From: DASQEH01 sp038237745
GTDB taxonomy: Bacteria > Actinomycetota > Actinomycetes > Propionibacteriales > Nocardioidaceae
DNA: 64,000 nt
Reading direction: 5' to 3'
Assembly: GCA_038237745.1 (NCBI GenBank)
Contig: JBBRYJ010000008.1
Location: forward strand, 78,112-142,111
In this document: piece by piece, positions 1 through 8,799 of the stretch
Numbering within the stretch: position 1 is the stretch's first letter
How the letters are laid out: the number at the start of each line of letters is the position of its first letter
Notes under the pieces: generated by a model
What the model was told of the DNA's origin: nothing
The model's database searches: none
The model's input: only the letters and a program-made list of their open reading frames with translations
Program-made: the position numbers and the translations under genes

Positions 1-513
1 GCCTCCGACCGGACAGCACCGCCGACTGACGAGGTCGACCGGTTAGTGACCGCCTGGTCGCGGGAGCGTCCCGATCTCGATGTAGCACCCATGCAGGTGC
101 TGAGCCGGGTCACCCGGCTCGCCCGCCACCTCGACCTGGCCCGTCGGCAGGCCTTCGCAGAGCGCGACCTCGAGACCTGGGAGTTCGACGTGCTGTCGGC
201 GCTGAGGAGGGCGGGACGGCCGTACGAGCTGTCGCCGGGTCGCCTCGTCCACGAGACCATGGTGACGTCGGGGACGATGACACACCGGGTGGATCGGCTG
301 GTCGCCAAGGGCCTCGTAGAGCGGCTCCCGGACCCTGCCGACCGACGCGGCGTGATCGTCCGGCTGACTGAAGCGGGGCGGTCCGCGGTCGATGCCGCGT
401 TGGCCGAGCTGCTCGCGAAGGAGCGGCGGCTGCTGGCCACGCTGTCGGCCCCGGACCGCAGAACACTGGCCGACCTGCTCCGCACGGTGACGGCGCCCTT
501 CGACTCCACCTAA
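1..513 (+). CDS. MarR-family transcriptional regulator, 5' end cut by window edge
   Basis: Winged-helix DNA-binding regulator of the MarR family. The HTH region reads LSPGRLVHETMVTSGTMTHR, and the wing carries the usual DPADRRGVIVRLTEAG sequence. The first start codon inside the window is GTG at 46. The frame is open back to base 1, and the codons before it (DEVDRLVTAW) look like the normal N-terminus of this subfamily, which often begins with a D-VDRI-W-RERPDLD stretch. I therefore think the true start lies left of the window and the gene is partial here. It converges with the ABC-F gene, 29 nt apart. The ligand and target are not visible. Confidence 0.85.
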   Translation, partial: ASDRTAPPTDEVDRLVTAWSRERPDLDVAPMQVLSRVTRLARHLDLARRQAFAERDLETWEFDVLSALRRAGRPYELSPGRLVHETMVTSGTMTHRVDRLVAKGLVERLPDPADRRGVIVRLTEAGRSAVDAALAELLAKERRLLATLSAPDRRTLADLLRTVTAPFDST

Positions 514-542
514 GGGGGCCGCGGGACGACCTGCTGGGACGA

Positions 543-2324
543 CTACTCCTCGTGGCGCTCGGCGGCCTCGAGCCAGCTCAGCTCGAGCACGTCGCGCTCG
601 GCCAATAGCACACTCAGCTCGTTGTCGAGGGTCGCGAGTCGTCCGAAGTCACTGGCATGAGCAGCCATCTTGTCATGAACCGACTGGATCCGCTCACCCA
701 GCTTTGCCAGCTGACGGTCGACCCTGGCCAGCTCCTTACGGGCCGTACGCCGGGCGGCGGCTGACGTTGTCGCACCGGCAACCACGTCGGCCCTCTCTTC
801 CATCGGTCGCCCGGGCACAGCACGAGAGGCCCTCCTGTGCAGGTACTCGTCGACCCCTCCCGGCAGCAGGACCAGAGAGCCGTCACCGAGCAGCGCCCAG
901 ACGGTGTCGCAGACCCGCTCGAGGAAGTAGCGGTCGTGCGATACCACCACCAGCGTCCCCGCCCAGTGGTCGAGGTAGTCCTCGACGACCGTGAGCGTGT
1001 CGATATCGAGGTCGTTGGTGGGTTCGTCGAGCAGCAGTAGGTTCGGCTCGCCGACCAGCAGGCGCAGCAGCTGCAGCCGACGGCGCTCTCCCCCCGACAG
1101 GTCACCGATCCGGGCAGTCAGCCTGTCACCGGTGAAGCCGAACCGCTCGAGCATCGACGTCGCGGTGACGTCGCGACCTCCAGCGACCGTCGCCACGTGC
1201 TTGACAGCCTCGACCGAGGCAAGCACGCGCTCCTGCGGGTCGAGCGCGTCGAGGGTCTGGGTCAGGTAGGCACGTTCGACAGTCCGCCCCGTCCTCAGCC
1301 GCCCGCTGTCAGGTGGGGCCACTCCCGCCAGCGCCGACAGTACTGACGTCTTCCCGGCGCCGTTCACGCCGATCAGGCCGACCCGGTCGCCGGGACCGAG
1401 TCGCCAGGTCACCTCGTCGACGAGGTGACGACCGCCGCGGACGATGGTGGCGTGCTCGAGATCCACCACGTCCTTCCCAAGGCGGGACATCGCGAACCGC
1501 TGTAGCTCGACGCGGTCGCGAGGAGCGGGCTCGTCCTCGATGAGGGTGCTGGCCGCCTCGATGCGGAACCTAGGTTTGGTCGTACGTGCCGGGGCTCCCC
1601 TGCGCAGCCAGGCCAGCTCCTTGCGCATCAGGTTCTGTCGTCGGGACTCGGCCGAGGATGCCTGCCGCATCCGCTCGGCCTTCGCCAGCACATAGGCGGC
1701 GTACCCACCGACGTAGGCGTCGACCATCGCGTCGTGGACCTCCCACGTCGTCGTGCAGACCGCGTCGAGGAACCATCTGTCGTGGGTCACCACGGCTAGG
1801 GTCCCGTTCCGCGAGGACAGGTGGGAGGCCAGCCAGGCGACGGCCTCGATGTCGAGATGGTTCGTCGGCTCGTCGAGGAGGAGGACGTCGTGATGTTCCA
1901 GAAGCAGGCGCGCCAACGACACCCGCCGGAGCTCTCCACCGGACAACCCGCGGGCCAGCCGGTGGAGGTCGAGGTCTCCGAGCAGGTGCTCAACGACGTC
2001 ACGAGAACGCGCGTCCCCCGCCCACTCGTGCTCGAGGAGCCGGCCCAGCACGATGTGTCCCACGGTGCGCTCCGGGTCGAGTGTGTCGTGCTGGTCGAGC
2101 AGACCGAGGTGCAGTCCTCGGGTTCTCGTGACCCGCCCGCTGTCGACCGGCTCGACGCCTGCAAGGATCCGCAACAGCGTCGTCTTCCCGTCACCGTTTC
2201 GCCCGACGACGCCCACGTGGTCACCCTCCTGGAGACCCAGGCTCACGTCGGCCAGCAGCGGTCTGACCCCGTATGCCTTGGATACGGTCTCGAGATTGAC
2301 CAGGCTGGCGGCGGGGGTGGCCAT
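543..2324 (-). CDS. ABC-F family ATP-binding protein (Uup/EttA-like)
   Basis: A 593-residue soluble protein with two ATP-binding cassettes in one chain and no membrane segment, the hallmark of ABC-F translation factors acting at the ribosome. The first cassette has Walker A GRNGDGKTT (residues 41-49), signature LSGGELRR (about 127) and Walker B VLLLDEPTNHLD. The second has GVNGAGKTS, LSGGERRRL and LLLLDEPTNDLD. A charged linker (AERMRQASSAESRRQ) separates them, and a short basic helical tail follows the second. The tail and general form suggest the Uup branch. This type is usually housekeeping, although some relatives protect ribosomes from antibiotics. Which branch it belongs to needs a tree. 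Confidence 0.93.
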   Translation of the reverse strand: MATPAASLVNLETVSKAYGVRPLLADVSLGLQEGDHVGVVGRNGDGKTTLLRILAGVEPVDSGRVTRTRGLHLGLLDQHDTLDPERTVGHIVLGRLLEHEWAGDARSRDVVEHLLGDLDLHRLARGLSGGELRRVSLARLLLEHHDVLLLDEPTNHLDIEAVAWLASHLSSRNGTLAVVTHDRWFLDAVCTTTWEVHDAMVDAYVGGYAAYVLAKAERMRQASSAESRRQNLMRKELAWLRRGAPARTTKPRFRIEAASTLIEDEPAPRDRVELQRFAMSRLGKDVVDLEHATIVRGGRHLVDEVTWRLGPGDRVGLIGVNGAGKTSVLSALAGVAPPDSGRLRTGRTVERAYLTQTLDALDPQERVLASVEAVKHVATVAGGRDVTATSMLERFGFTGDRLTARIGDLSGGERRRLQLLRLLVGEPNLLLLDEPTNDLDIDTLTVVEDYLDHWAGTLVVVSHDRYFLERVCDTVWALLGDGSLVLLPGGVDEYLHRRASRAVPGRPMEERADVVAGATTSAAARRTARKELARVDRQLAKLGERIQSVHDKMAAHASDFGRLATLDNELSVLLAERDVLELSWLEAAERHEE

Positions 2325-2365
2325 GATGGACTCAGCGTCTCACGGGCGCAGGAGGCAGGGGCCCT

Positions 2366-2458
2366 CCGGAAGCTAGGTGACGAGCCGAGGGCCGTGGACC
2401 GGTCGGAAGCCAGGTGACCAGCCGGAATCTAGCTGACCAGTCGGGGGCCGTGGACCGG
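2366..2458. repeat. Imperfect tandem duplication over the 3' end of ispE
   Basis: Two about 37-bp blocks (2366-2402 and 2422-2458) are about 56 bp apart and close to identical; both end in GGGCCGTGGACCGG on the plus strand. A third, partial copy (2403-2425) sits between them. The right copy is the last codons and stop of ispE (protein tail GPVHGPRLVS). The left copies lie beyond the stop and would encode the same tail. This is seen directly; its cause, slippage or unequal exchange, is inference. Confidence 0.8.
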
Positions 2459-3352
2459 CCCGCTCGCTCGCTGCACGAGGCGGCATGTGCCGGAGCCGGC
2501 CAAGGCCACGGCGATGTCGACAGCATGGTCGGAGTCGGAGGCTAGGAAGAGGCACGTCGGTCCGGAGCCAGACACGATCGACCCGAGCGCCTTGAGCTCC
2601 TCGCCCAGTGCGAGGGTGTGGCGCAGGGCGGGGCGAAGACGCAGCGCGGGCGGCTGTAGGTCGTTATGGAGCGCGAGCCCGACGGCGTAGGGGTCACCGC
2701 TGCGAAGAGCCGCCATCAGGGGCTCGTGAACATCCGGTCCGGTCGGTGCGTGGCTCTCCAGCTGCGTGCCTGCGACGCTGAGCCGGTCGAACTCCGCGTA
2801 AACCTGAGGGGTGGGGAGTCCGGTCTCAGCGAATGCAAGCACCCACTCATACGACCCCCGCGCCAGCACCGACGACAGCTCCTCGCCACGCCCCGTCCCG
2901 ACCGCGATGCCTCCTGCCAGGCAGAAGGGCACATCGCTGCCGAGCTCGACGGCGAGCGACGCGAGATCTTCGCGCGACGCGTTCGTGCCCCACAGGGCGT
3001 CGCAGGCGACCAGCGCGCCGGCCGCGTCGGCACTTCCCCCGGCGAGCCCACCCGCGACCGGGATCGTCTTGTACAGGCTCAGCGCGACGCCCGTGTCGAC
3101 CTCGAAGCGCTTCGCGAGCAGGGCGGCGGCCTGCACGGCGAGGTTGGTGGCATCGAGCGGCACGACATCGTGGCCCTCCCCCGTGACGTTCACCGAGAGA
3201 CTCCCGCGTGCGGCTGGTCTCGCCTTGACCTCGTCGTACAAGCCGATGGCCTGGTAGACGGTGGCGAGCGGGTGGTAACCGTCAGGCCGGAGCCGCCCGA
3301 CGCGAAGCCCGAGGTTGATCTTGGCGGGCGCCCGCACCGTCACCGTTGTCAC
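2429..3352 (-). CDS. ispE: 4-diphosphocytidyl-2-C-methyl-D-erythritol kinase
   Basis: A 307-residue GHMP kinase that phosphorylates CDP-methylerythritol in the non-mevalonate isoprenoid pathway. The N-terminal substrate motif is APAKINLGL, and the ATP loop is PVAGGLAGGSADAAGA at about residues 97-112. The C-terminal GHMP motif is SGSGPTCLFL. The C-terminus GPVHGPRLVS fits the family. The gene starts at GTG 3352, 9 nt after the rsmA stop. The rsmA-ispE-ABC-F order is a common actinobacterial arrangement. A TANNNT box that overlaps the rsmA stop codon could also give ispE its own leaderless transcript. The sequence just past the stop repeats the end of the gene. Confidence 0.97.
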   Translation of the reverse strand: MTTVTVRAPAKINLGLRVGRLRPDGYHPLATVYQAIGLYDEVKARPAARGSLSVNVTGEGHDVVPLDATNLAVQAAALLAKRFEVDTGVALSLYKTIPVAGGLAGGSADAAGALVACDALWGTNASREDLASLAVELGSDVPFCLAGGIAVGTGRGEELSSVLARGSYEWVLAFAETGLPTPQVYAEFDRLSVAGTQLESHAPTGPDVHEPLMAALRSGDPYAVGLALHNDLQPPALRLRPALRHTLALGEELKALGSIVSGSGPTCLFLASDSDHAVDIAVALAGSGTCRLVQRASGPVHGPRLVS

Positions 3353-3358
3353 GTTGAC

Positions 3359-3364
3359 AGATTA
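3359..3364 (-). promoter_or_regulatory. Putative -10 box (TAATCT) for leaderless ispE mRNA
   Basis: On the minus strand TAATCT is followed by 6 nt and then the GTG start of ispE. Its TAA is the stop codon of rsmA. The spacing matches several other genes in this window. No -35 element is evident. Confidence 0.45.
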
Positions 3365-4240
3365 CGGCGCCACCCCGAGCGAGTCGGCCAACCGGACGAA
3401 GTCTGCGAGCGTCAAGCGCTCCCCGCGGGCTGTCGGATCGACGCCCGACTCCGCGATGGCAGCATCTGCCCGCTCGACGGATCCCGCCAGACCGGCAAGG
3501 GCCGTGCGGATCATCTTCCGACGCTGCCCAAAGGCCGCGTCGACCACCTCGAAGACCCGACGTCGCCCTACGACGCTGGTGGGCGGCGGACGGCGAACAA
3601 CCGAGACGAGTCCCGAGTCGACGTTCGGAGACGGCCAGAAGACGCTTCGGCCGACAACCCCGGCCCGGCGTACGTCGCCGTACCACGCCGACTTGACGCT
3701 GGGGATTCCGTAGACCTTCGACCCGGGCTCGGCGGCGAGACGGTCGGCGACCTCTAGTTGGACCATCACCAGAGCCCGCTCCAGCGACCCGGCCACATCC
3801 AGGAGGTGCAGGAGCACCGGCACGGCGACGTTGTACGGCAGGTTCGCGACCAGCGCGGTGGGGGCCGGGCCGGGAAGAGTCTGTAGACGTAGTGCGTCTG
3901 CTTGCACGACGACGAGCCGCTCGGCATGGTCCGGGGCGAACTCCGCGACCGTCTCGGGGAGCGCGCGGGCCAGGACCGGGTCGATCTCCACAGCAGTCAC
4001 ACGGGACACCCGTCCGAGTAGGGCGAGGGTGAGCGACCCGAGCCCGGGGCCGACCTCCAACACGGCGTCGCTCTCAGCCAGCCCGGCTGCCCGCACGACT
4101 CGACGAACGGTGTTGGGGTCGATGACGAAGTTCTGGCCCCGCTGCTTCGTCGGGCGTACGTCGTACCGCTCAGCCAGTGCACGGACCTCTCGGGCTCCGA
4201 GCAGTCGCGGCTCTCGTACGTGCGCGGCCGACGTGCTCAC
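3362..4240 (-). CDS. rsmA: 16S rRNA N6-dimethyladenosine methyltransferase RsmA (KsgA)
   Basis: Dimethylates the two adjacent adenines of helix 45 in 16S rRNA. The protein shows the start-side motif KQRGQNFVID, the SAM loop EVGPGLGSLT, the acidic VEID, and the catalytic NLPYNVAVPVLLHLL. The C-terminal domain has PSPNVDSGLV. The frame stays open to an ATG at 4363, but the extra 41 residues are Gly/Arg-rich and unlike the family. I prefer GTG 4240 (VSTSAAHVREPRLL, 292 aa); GTG 4261 is another option. Neither has a strong ribosome-binding site. ispE follows directly. Confidence 0.95.
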   Translation of the reverse strand: MSTSAAHVREPRLLGAREVRALAERYDVRPTKQRGQNFVIDPNTVRRVVRAAGLAESDAVLEVGPGLGSLTLALLGRVSRVTAVEIDPVLARALPETVAEFAPDHAERLVVVQADALRLQTLPGPAPTALVANLPYNVAVPVLLHLLDVAGSLERALVMVQLEVADRLAAEPGSKVYGIPSVKSAWYGDVRRAGVVGRSVFWPSPNVDSGLVSVVRRPPPTSVVGRRRVFEVVDAAFGQRRKMIRTALAGLAGSVERADAAIAESGVDPTARGERLTLADFVRLADSLGVAP

Positions 4241-4467
4241 CAGCCGACTGGCGAAGGAGACGTCACGCCCGTCATCACACCACACCTTCCCCCGGACCAG
4301 GCCAGCCCTCGTCCCCCCGACCGGCCGGCGTCGCCCGCCGCCTTCGTCCACCCGACCAATCACGCCGTAAACCCCGTGATGCGGCCCTTCCGGCGCCTCA
4401 TCAGGGGGGTAACGCGCGTTCGGATGGGGGGTGGCCTAGCGGGCTACTCGACCCGAGGAGCGTCGCC

Positions 4468-5643
4468 TCAGAGCAGTCCGAGCGAGGACGCGCAAGCGGG
4501 CCATGGGCCATAGCCGCCGGCGGCATCGCGGATCTTCGTCGCAATGGCGATCTGCTCTTCGCGGCTCGCGTCGCTGGGCAGGGAGGCGTACGCGCCACCT
4601 CCGTTGGCGAGCCAGGTGGACTGGAGGAACTGCAGGCCCCCGTAGTAGCCGTTACCTGTGTTGATGGCCCAGTTGCCGCCCGACTCACACTGGGCGATCG
4701 AGTCCCAGACGGAGTCGCCGGACGGCGTCACCGGGGCAGGGGCCGACGATGGCGTCGAGGAGGACGACCGGGATGGCGTCGCCGGGGCCGGCGCCGAGGC
4801 AGGGCGCGACTTGGTGCCTTGCAGGTCGATCTGCGACACCGGCGCCTTCAGCTCGACCCGCTTCACGACGCGGTTGACCACGACCCGGCCGTTTCGGCGT
4901 ACGACTCGGTGGGTCACCTTGTCCTTGCCAGGCGCGCCTCCGCGGGCGACACGGGTCTGACCCGTGTACAGATCCGCGTCCTGACGCACGACCGTGTCGA
5001 AGCCGACCTCGTTGACGGAGGTGCGCTTGGCGACGGCCATCCGGGTGACGACGATCCGGCTGCCGTCCTCGATCGTGGCGGTCTTGCGAGGAGCAACCAG
5101 GTCGTTGTGGTCGACGGCGATACCGAGGTCGAGCAACGCCTCCCCGACGCTGAGCCCCGTCGTGCTAACGGTCTTGGCCTCGGCGGCGCCGTCCTTCAGG
5201 GTGATCCGCTTCGGCGTTGCTATTGCCAGGGTGAGGCCCGTGCGGCTGATGAACGTGGACCGGCTCTGAGAGAGGTCGGCACCTGCGGAGAACCGCTGGC
5301 CGAGCTGAGCCAGGGCGTCGTCGACACTTGTGGCGGTAGTCCAATACGTGTGCTCGTGGCCGTCGACGGTGAGGGACAGCGGACGTCCATAGGAGACAGC
5401 GACCAGGGTTCCTTCATCGATGGAAGTATCCAGAGACGGAGCCACCGCGTCATGCCGGCCGATGGTGATGTGCTGGCTGTCGAGCACGTCCGCGACGGTG
5501 CTCCCATACGTCGTCACCTGCTTGGCCGAGCCGTCGACCGACACGGTCACAGTCTTACGGGCCACGGTGAACGCCACCGCTCCGGCGACAAGACCGATGA
5601 CGAGGGTTGCAGAGAGGATGCTGAGGATGAGCCTCTTCGACAC
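4468..5643 (-). CDS. rpf: Resuscitation-promoting factor (DUF348-G5-transglycosylase)
   Basis: A secreted peptidoglycan lytic enzyme that helps dormant cells resume growth. It starts with one hydrophobic segment (SKRLILSILSATLVIGLVAG). Repeated DUF348 modules follow (VDGSAKQVTTYGSTVADVL, VDGHEHTYWTTATSVDDAL and a third), then a G5 domain (about 290-350), a Pro/Ser linker, and the C-terminal transglycosylase fold. Its catalytic Glu is in IAQCESGGNWAINTGNGYYG; a second Cys near the end can form the disulfide. I chose GTG 5643, with TGGAG 7 nt upstream, giving 391 aa. The frame runs open to 5955 and that extension contains a second hydrophobic stretch. The rsmA-ispE neighbourhood is typical for rpf genes. 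Confidence 0.93.
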   Translation of the reverse strand: MSKRLILSILSATLVIGLVAGAVAFTVARKTVTVSVDGSAKQVTTYGSTVADVLDSQHITIGRHDAVAPSLDTSIDEGTLVAVSYGRPLSLTVDGHEHTYWTTATSVDDALAQLGQRFSAGADLSQSRSTFISRTGLTLAIATPKRITLKDGAAEAKTVSTTGLSVGEALLDLGIAVDHNDLVAPRKTATIEDGSRIVVTRMAVAKRTSVNEVGFDTVVRQDADLYTGQTRVARGGAPGKDKVTHRVVRRNGRVVVNRVVKRVELKAPVSQIDLQGTKSRPASAPAPATPSRSSSSTPSSAPAPVTPSGDSVWDSIAQCESGGNWAINTGNGYYGGLQFLQSTWLANGGGAYASLPSDASREEQIAIATKIRDAAGGYGPWPACASSLGLL

Positions 5644-5888
5644 GATGCTCCAAGAGTCGGAATGTCCGGTTCGCAGACGGTGCGCCTGAGGGCGGGATAG
5701 TGGTCCGCCCGAGGTCTGCTCCCGGCGAGCAAGGTGCCGACCTTGCCACACCAGGTACGCCGAGACCAACGTATGACCCATCAGAGCGCTCAAGGTGATC
5801 AGAGTCACCAGAACTCCTGCACCACGCGCCACATAGGCATCAGGCGTTGGGTGCAATCTGTCCTTGCACTCACCACGCCGCGGCGGAG

Positions 5889-6710
5889 CTACGTCAGGTG
5901 GTCGTAGCGGCCGGACACCCATCCGCGGTAACGATCCGCGGAGCGGCGGACCCACTCTGACGCGTCAGCCGCCACCTGTCCACCGAAGTTGTCGTAGAGC
6001 CGGTCGTAGTCCAACCTTCCGAGGCGCCCCGTGACTGTCTCGACCGAGCCCGCCGACAGCGGGATGTGGTTCGGGTAGCTGCGCATGAAGGACACCCAGT
6101 GCTGGTCGGGGGTGCCTGCGACGGTGTCTCCGCTCAACAGAACCCCACGGCCATCGGCGCCGGTGAGACGGGCGACGGCACTGCCCGGGAAATGGCCGCC
6201 GATCCGGTGCAGTTCTACCCCGGGTAGTACCTCCACGGACTCGTCCCACATCTCGACAACCGCGTCGTCGCGCTGCAACCACTTGCGATCGGCCGCGGAC
6301 ACGTACACGGGGACCCCGTCGAACACGTGAGACCACTCAACCTGGATCCCGAACATGTGCGGGTGGCTCGAGGCTACGGCCGCCACCCCACCCACAGCAG
6401 CCACGGTGGCAGCGAGCTCGTCGTCGACGAAACCCGTCGGGTCCCAGAGCAGGTTTCCGGCGGATGTCTGCACGAGAAGCGCTCGCTGCCCGATCCCTAC
6501 CGTCGGAGCGATCGAGATGCCGTACAGCCCCGGCTCGACCTCGGACACCAGACCCCGATGGCCCTCCGCCGACATCTCCTCCAGCGTCGTCCAGCTCTGG
6601 CCGGTGGGAAGGACATACTGACGTTCGTCGCTGCAGATCGGGCAGACCGTCGGTGCAGCCTCAGCATCAGCCTGCTCTACCCCACATACGCGGCAGATCC
6701 ACACAGTCAT
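5889..6710 (-). CDS. Metallo-beta-lactamase-fold protein with N-terminal rubredoxin-like knuckle
   Basis: The 273-residue protein opens with a rubredoxin-type metal knuckle (CRVCG at residues 5-9, CPIC about 20 residues later), followed by an MBL-fold domain. The canonical HxHxDH metal motif is degraded: the matching stretch reads SSHPHMFG, with the last Asp and His absent. The later ligands look present (GGHFPGSAV and LLSGDTVAG). Metal content and substrate are therefore unclear. I chose ATG 6710, with GAAGGTG 6 nt upstream; the longer reading frame to 6794 has no support. It is divergent from the gamma-glutamyltransferase-like gene, with about 276 nt between them. Confidence 0.85.
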   Translation of the reverse strand: MTVWICRVCGVEQADAEAAPTVCPICSDERQYVLPTGQSWTTLEEMSAEGHRGLVSEVEPGLYGISIAPTVGIGQRALLVQTSAGNLLWDPTGFVDDELAATVAAVGGVAAVASSHPHMFGIQVEWSHVFDGVPVYVSAADRKWLQRDDAVVEMWDESVEVLPGVELHRIGGHFPGSAVARLTGADGRGVLLSGDTVAGTPDQHWVSFMRSYPNHIPLSAGSVETVTGRLGRLDYDRLYDNFGGQVAADASEWVRRSADRYRGWVSGRYDHLT

Positions 6711-6986
6711 GAGAACACCTTCCGATACCGTTCGCGGCCGAGCGACGACCACCTTAACCACGAGCCAGCCCGACCATTCTGAGGTCCGACGCACCTAACG
6801 GGCAGGGCGCGGGCAAGCTCCACGCCGGCGGGTCAAAGCAGGGACTACTGCCCTGTGACGGAAAGCGGCGGCGAGGTGCGGTCCTCGTTCCATGGAGCCA
6901 CTCGGCCTGACCAGCGCGGTCGCTGGCCATACTGGGCTCATGCATCCCAGCGCCGCGCTCCGGCCGAGCTCTTGGATCGCGCTGTG

Positions 6987-8768
6987 ATGCGCACTCGGCC
7001 CGAGCTTGTCGGCAGCTTCGGGATGGTGGCCAGCACCCATTGGCTTGCCTCTGCGTCCGGCATGAGTGTGCTGGAGCGGGGTGGCAATGCTGTCGACGCG
7101 GCGGTGACGGCTGGCTTCGTGATGCAGGTGGTCGAGCCACATCTCAACGGCCCGGGCGGTGACCTGTCGGCGATGCTGTGGAGCGTGGACGACCTGGGTC
7201 CCAGTGTCATCTGCGGCCAAGGCGTCTCTCCGGCTGCGATGTCCATCCAGCATTTCGAGGCGTTGGGACTGAAGCTGGTGCCAGGCAGCGGTCTGCTCGC
7301 TGCGACGGTTCCGGGATCTTTCGGGGGCTGGACAACGATGCTGGAGCGGTGGGGTACCTGGGAGCTCGGCGAGGTCTTGTCGTACGCGCTGCACTACGCA
7401 GAGTCCGGCTTTCCCCTCCTGCCTGGGACGAGCGCAGCGATCACTGCCGTCGCCGACTTGTTCACCCAGCACTGGCGTCCCTCGGCCGAAGTGTGGCTCG
7501 ACGGTCCGGCAGCTCCCCCGGCGGGTGCTCGCTGGACGCTGACGGCGCTCGCGCGCACCTATCGCCGACTGCTCGACGAGGCTGGTGGAAGCTCGCGCGA
7601 GGCCCGGATCGCGGCGGCGCGTCGAGGGTTCTACTCAGGCTTCGTCGCTGAGGCGGTCGACCGATTCAACAGGACGAAGTGGCGAGACGCCTCAGGACGC
7701 GACCATGCGGGTCTGCTGACGGGGCAGGACCTCTCGGTGTGGGAACCCGAGATCGAAGCGCCGGTCATCGTCGGTTTCGCCGACAGGTACCAGGTGCTCA
7801 AGACCGGACCGTGGGGTCAAGGACCGGTGATGGCCCAGCAGCTAAGACAGCTCGAGGCGGCCGGAGTGCTCGAACGAGAAGTTCGCTCAGCTGACTGGAT
7901 ACATCTGGTCGTGGAGTCGGCGAAGCTCGCGTTCGCCGACCGCGAGGCTTGGTATGGAGATCCGATCGTCGCCGACGTACCGCTCGCCGCGCTGCTATCG
8001 AGCGAGTACGGCGCTCAGCGGGCGCATTTGATCGGCGAGCGTGCGAGCTTCGACCTGCGTCCCGGCTCGCCTGCAGGCCGTACGCCGACCATGGCCGCGC
8101 TGCCCGATCCGTTGTACGACGACATCGCCGACGGCACCTTCGGTGAACCGACCGTCGACAGGGGTGAGGGCACCCGTGGCGACACATGCCATGTGGATGT
8201 CGTCGACCGGTGGGGCAACCTCGTCTCGGCGACGCCGAGCGGTGGCTGGCTGCAGAGCTCACCGGTCATCCCGGAGCTCGGCTTCCCGCTCGGGACACGT
8301 GCGCAGATGTTCTACCTGCAGCCGGGGTTGGCGAACTCGCTGCGTCCGCGAGTACGCCCGCGCACCACGCTGACACCGACCATCGCGCTTCGCGACGCAG
8401 AACCATGGTTGGCCTTCGGGACACCGGGCGGCGACCAGCAGGACCAGTGGCAGACAGCCTTCTTCGTCGACGTTGTGCGGAGCGACCTCCGCGGGACGCT
8501 GAATCTGCAGGCAGCGATTGACGCGCCGATGTTCCACACCACGCACTTCCCGTCCTCGTTCTACCCGCGTGATGCCCACCCCGGCGAGGTGTTCACCGAA
8601 GATCGCCTTCCGTCGACCGTGCTCGACGAGCTGGAGGAGCGGGGGCACACAGTCGTGCGCCCTGGAGGCTGGACCCTCGGCCGGCTGAGCGTGGTGGCGA
8701 AGGAGGGTGAGCAGCTGCGAGCCGCCGCGAACGCCCGCGGAGAGCAGGGCTACGCGGCAGGCCGCTGA
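6987..8768 (+). CDS. Gamma-glutamyltransferase-family enzyme (Ntn hydrolase), cytosolic type
   Basis: A 593-residue member of the gamma-glutamyltransferase superfamily, which autocleaves to give an N-terminal Thr nucleophile. The large-subunit motif is LERGGNAVDAAVTAG and the next block is HLNGPGGDLSAML. The predicted nucleophile is the Thr of RGDTCHVDVVDRWGN, codon 8184-8186. TLTPTIALRD and FGTPGGDQQDQW follow, as usual. It has no signal peptide, so it is probably cytoplasmic. The frame is open to 6855, but the extra residues are not family-like; a CATACT box near 6930 also favours a start at 6984-6987. Substrate is not deducible: such proteins are often not true glutathione hydrolases. Confidence 0.9.
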   Translation: MRTRPELVGSFGMVASTHWLASASGMSVLERGGNAVDAAVTAGFVMQVVEPHLNGPGGDLSAMLWSVDDLGPSVICGQGVSPAAMSIQHFEALGLKLVPGSGLLAATVPGSFGGWTTMLERWGTWELGEVLSYALHYAESGFPLLPGTSAAITAVADLFTQHWRPSAEVWLDGPAAPPAGARWTLTALARTYRRLLDEAGGSSREARIAAARRGFYSGFVAEAVDRFNRTKWRDASGRDHAGLLTGQDLSVWEPEIEAPVIVGFADRYQVLKTGPWGQGPVMAQQLRQLEAAGVLEREVRSADWIHLVVESAKLAFADREAWYGDPIVADVPLAALLSSEYGAQRAHLIGERASFDLRPGSPAGRTPTMAALPDPLYDDIADGTFGEPTVDRGEGTRGDTCHVDVVDRWGNLVSATPSGGWLQSSPVIPELGFPLGTRAQMFYLQPGLANSLRPRVRPRTTLTPTIALRDAEPWLAFGTPGGDQQDQWQTAFFVDVVRSDLRGTLNLQAAIDAPMFHTTHFPSSFYPRDAHPGEVFTEDRLPSTVLDELEERGHTVVRPGGWTLGRLSVVAKEGEQLRAAANARGEQGYAAGR

Positions 8769-8799
8769 CCACCAGCCGTGGTCGACGCCCTTCGTGGAC

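Noticed and set aside
5644..5888. Cyclic-di-AMP (ydaO-type) riboswitch upstream of rpf
   Set aside because: Such riboswitches often precede rpf, but I could not find the conserved core on the minus strand here.
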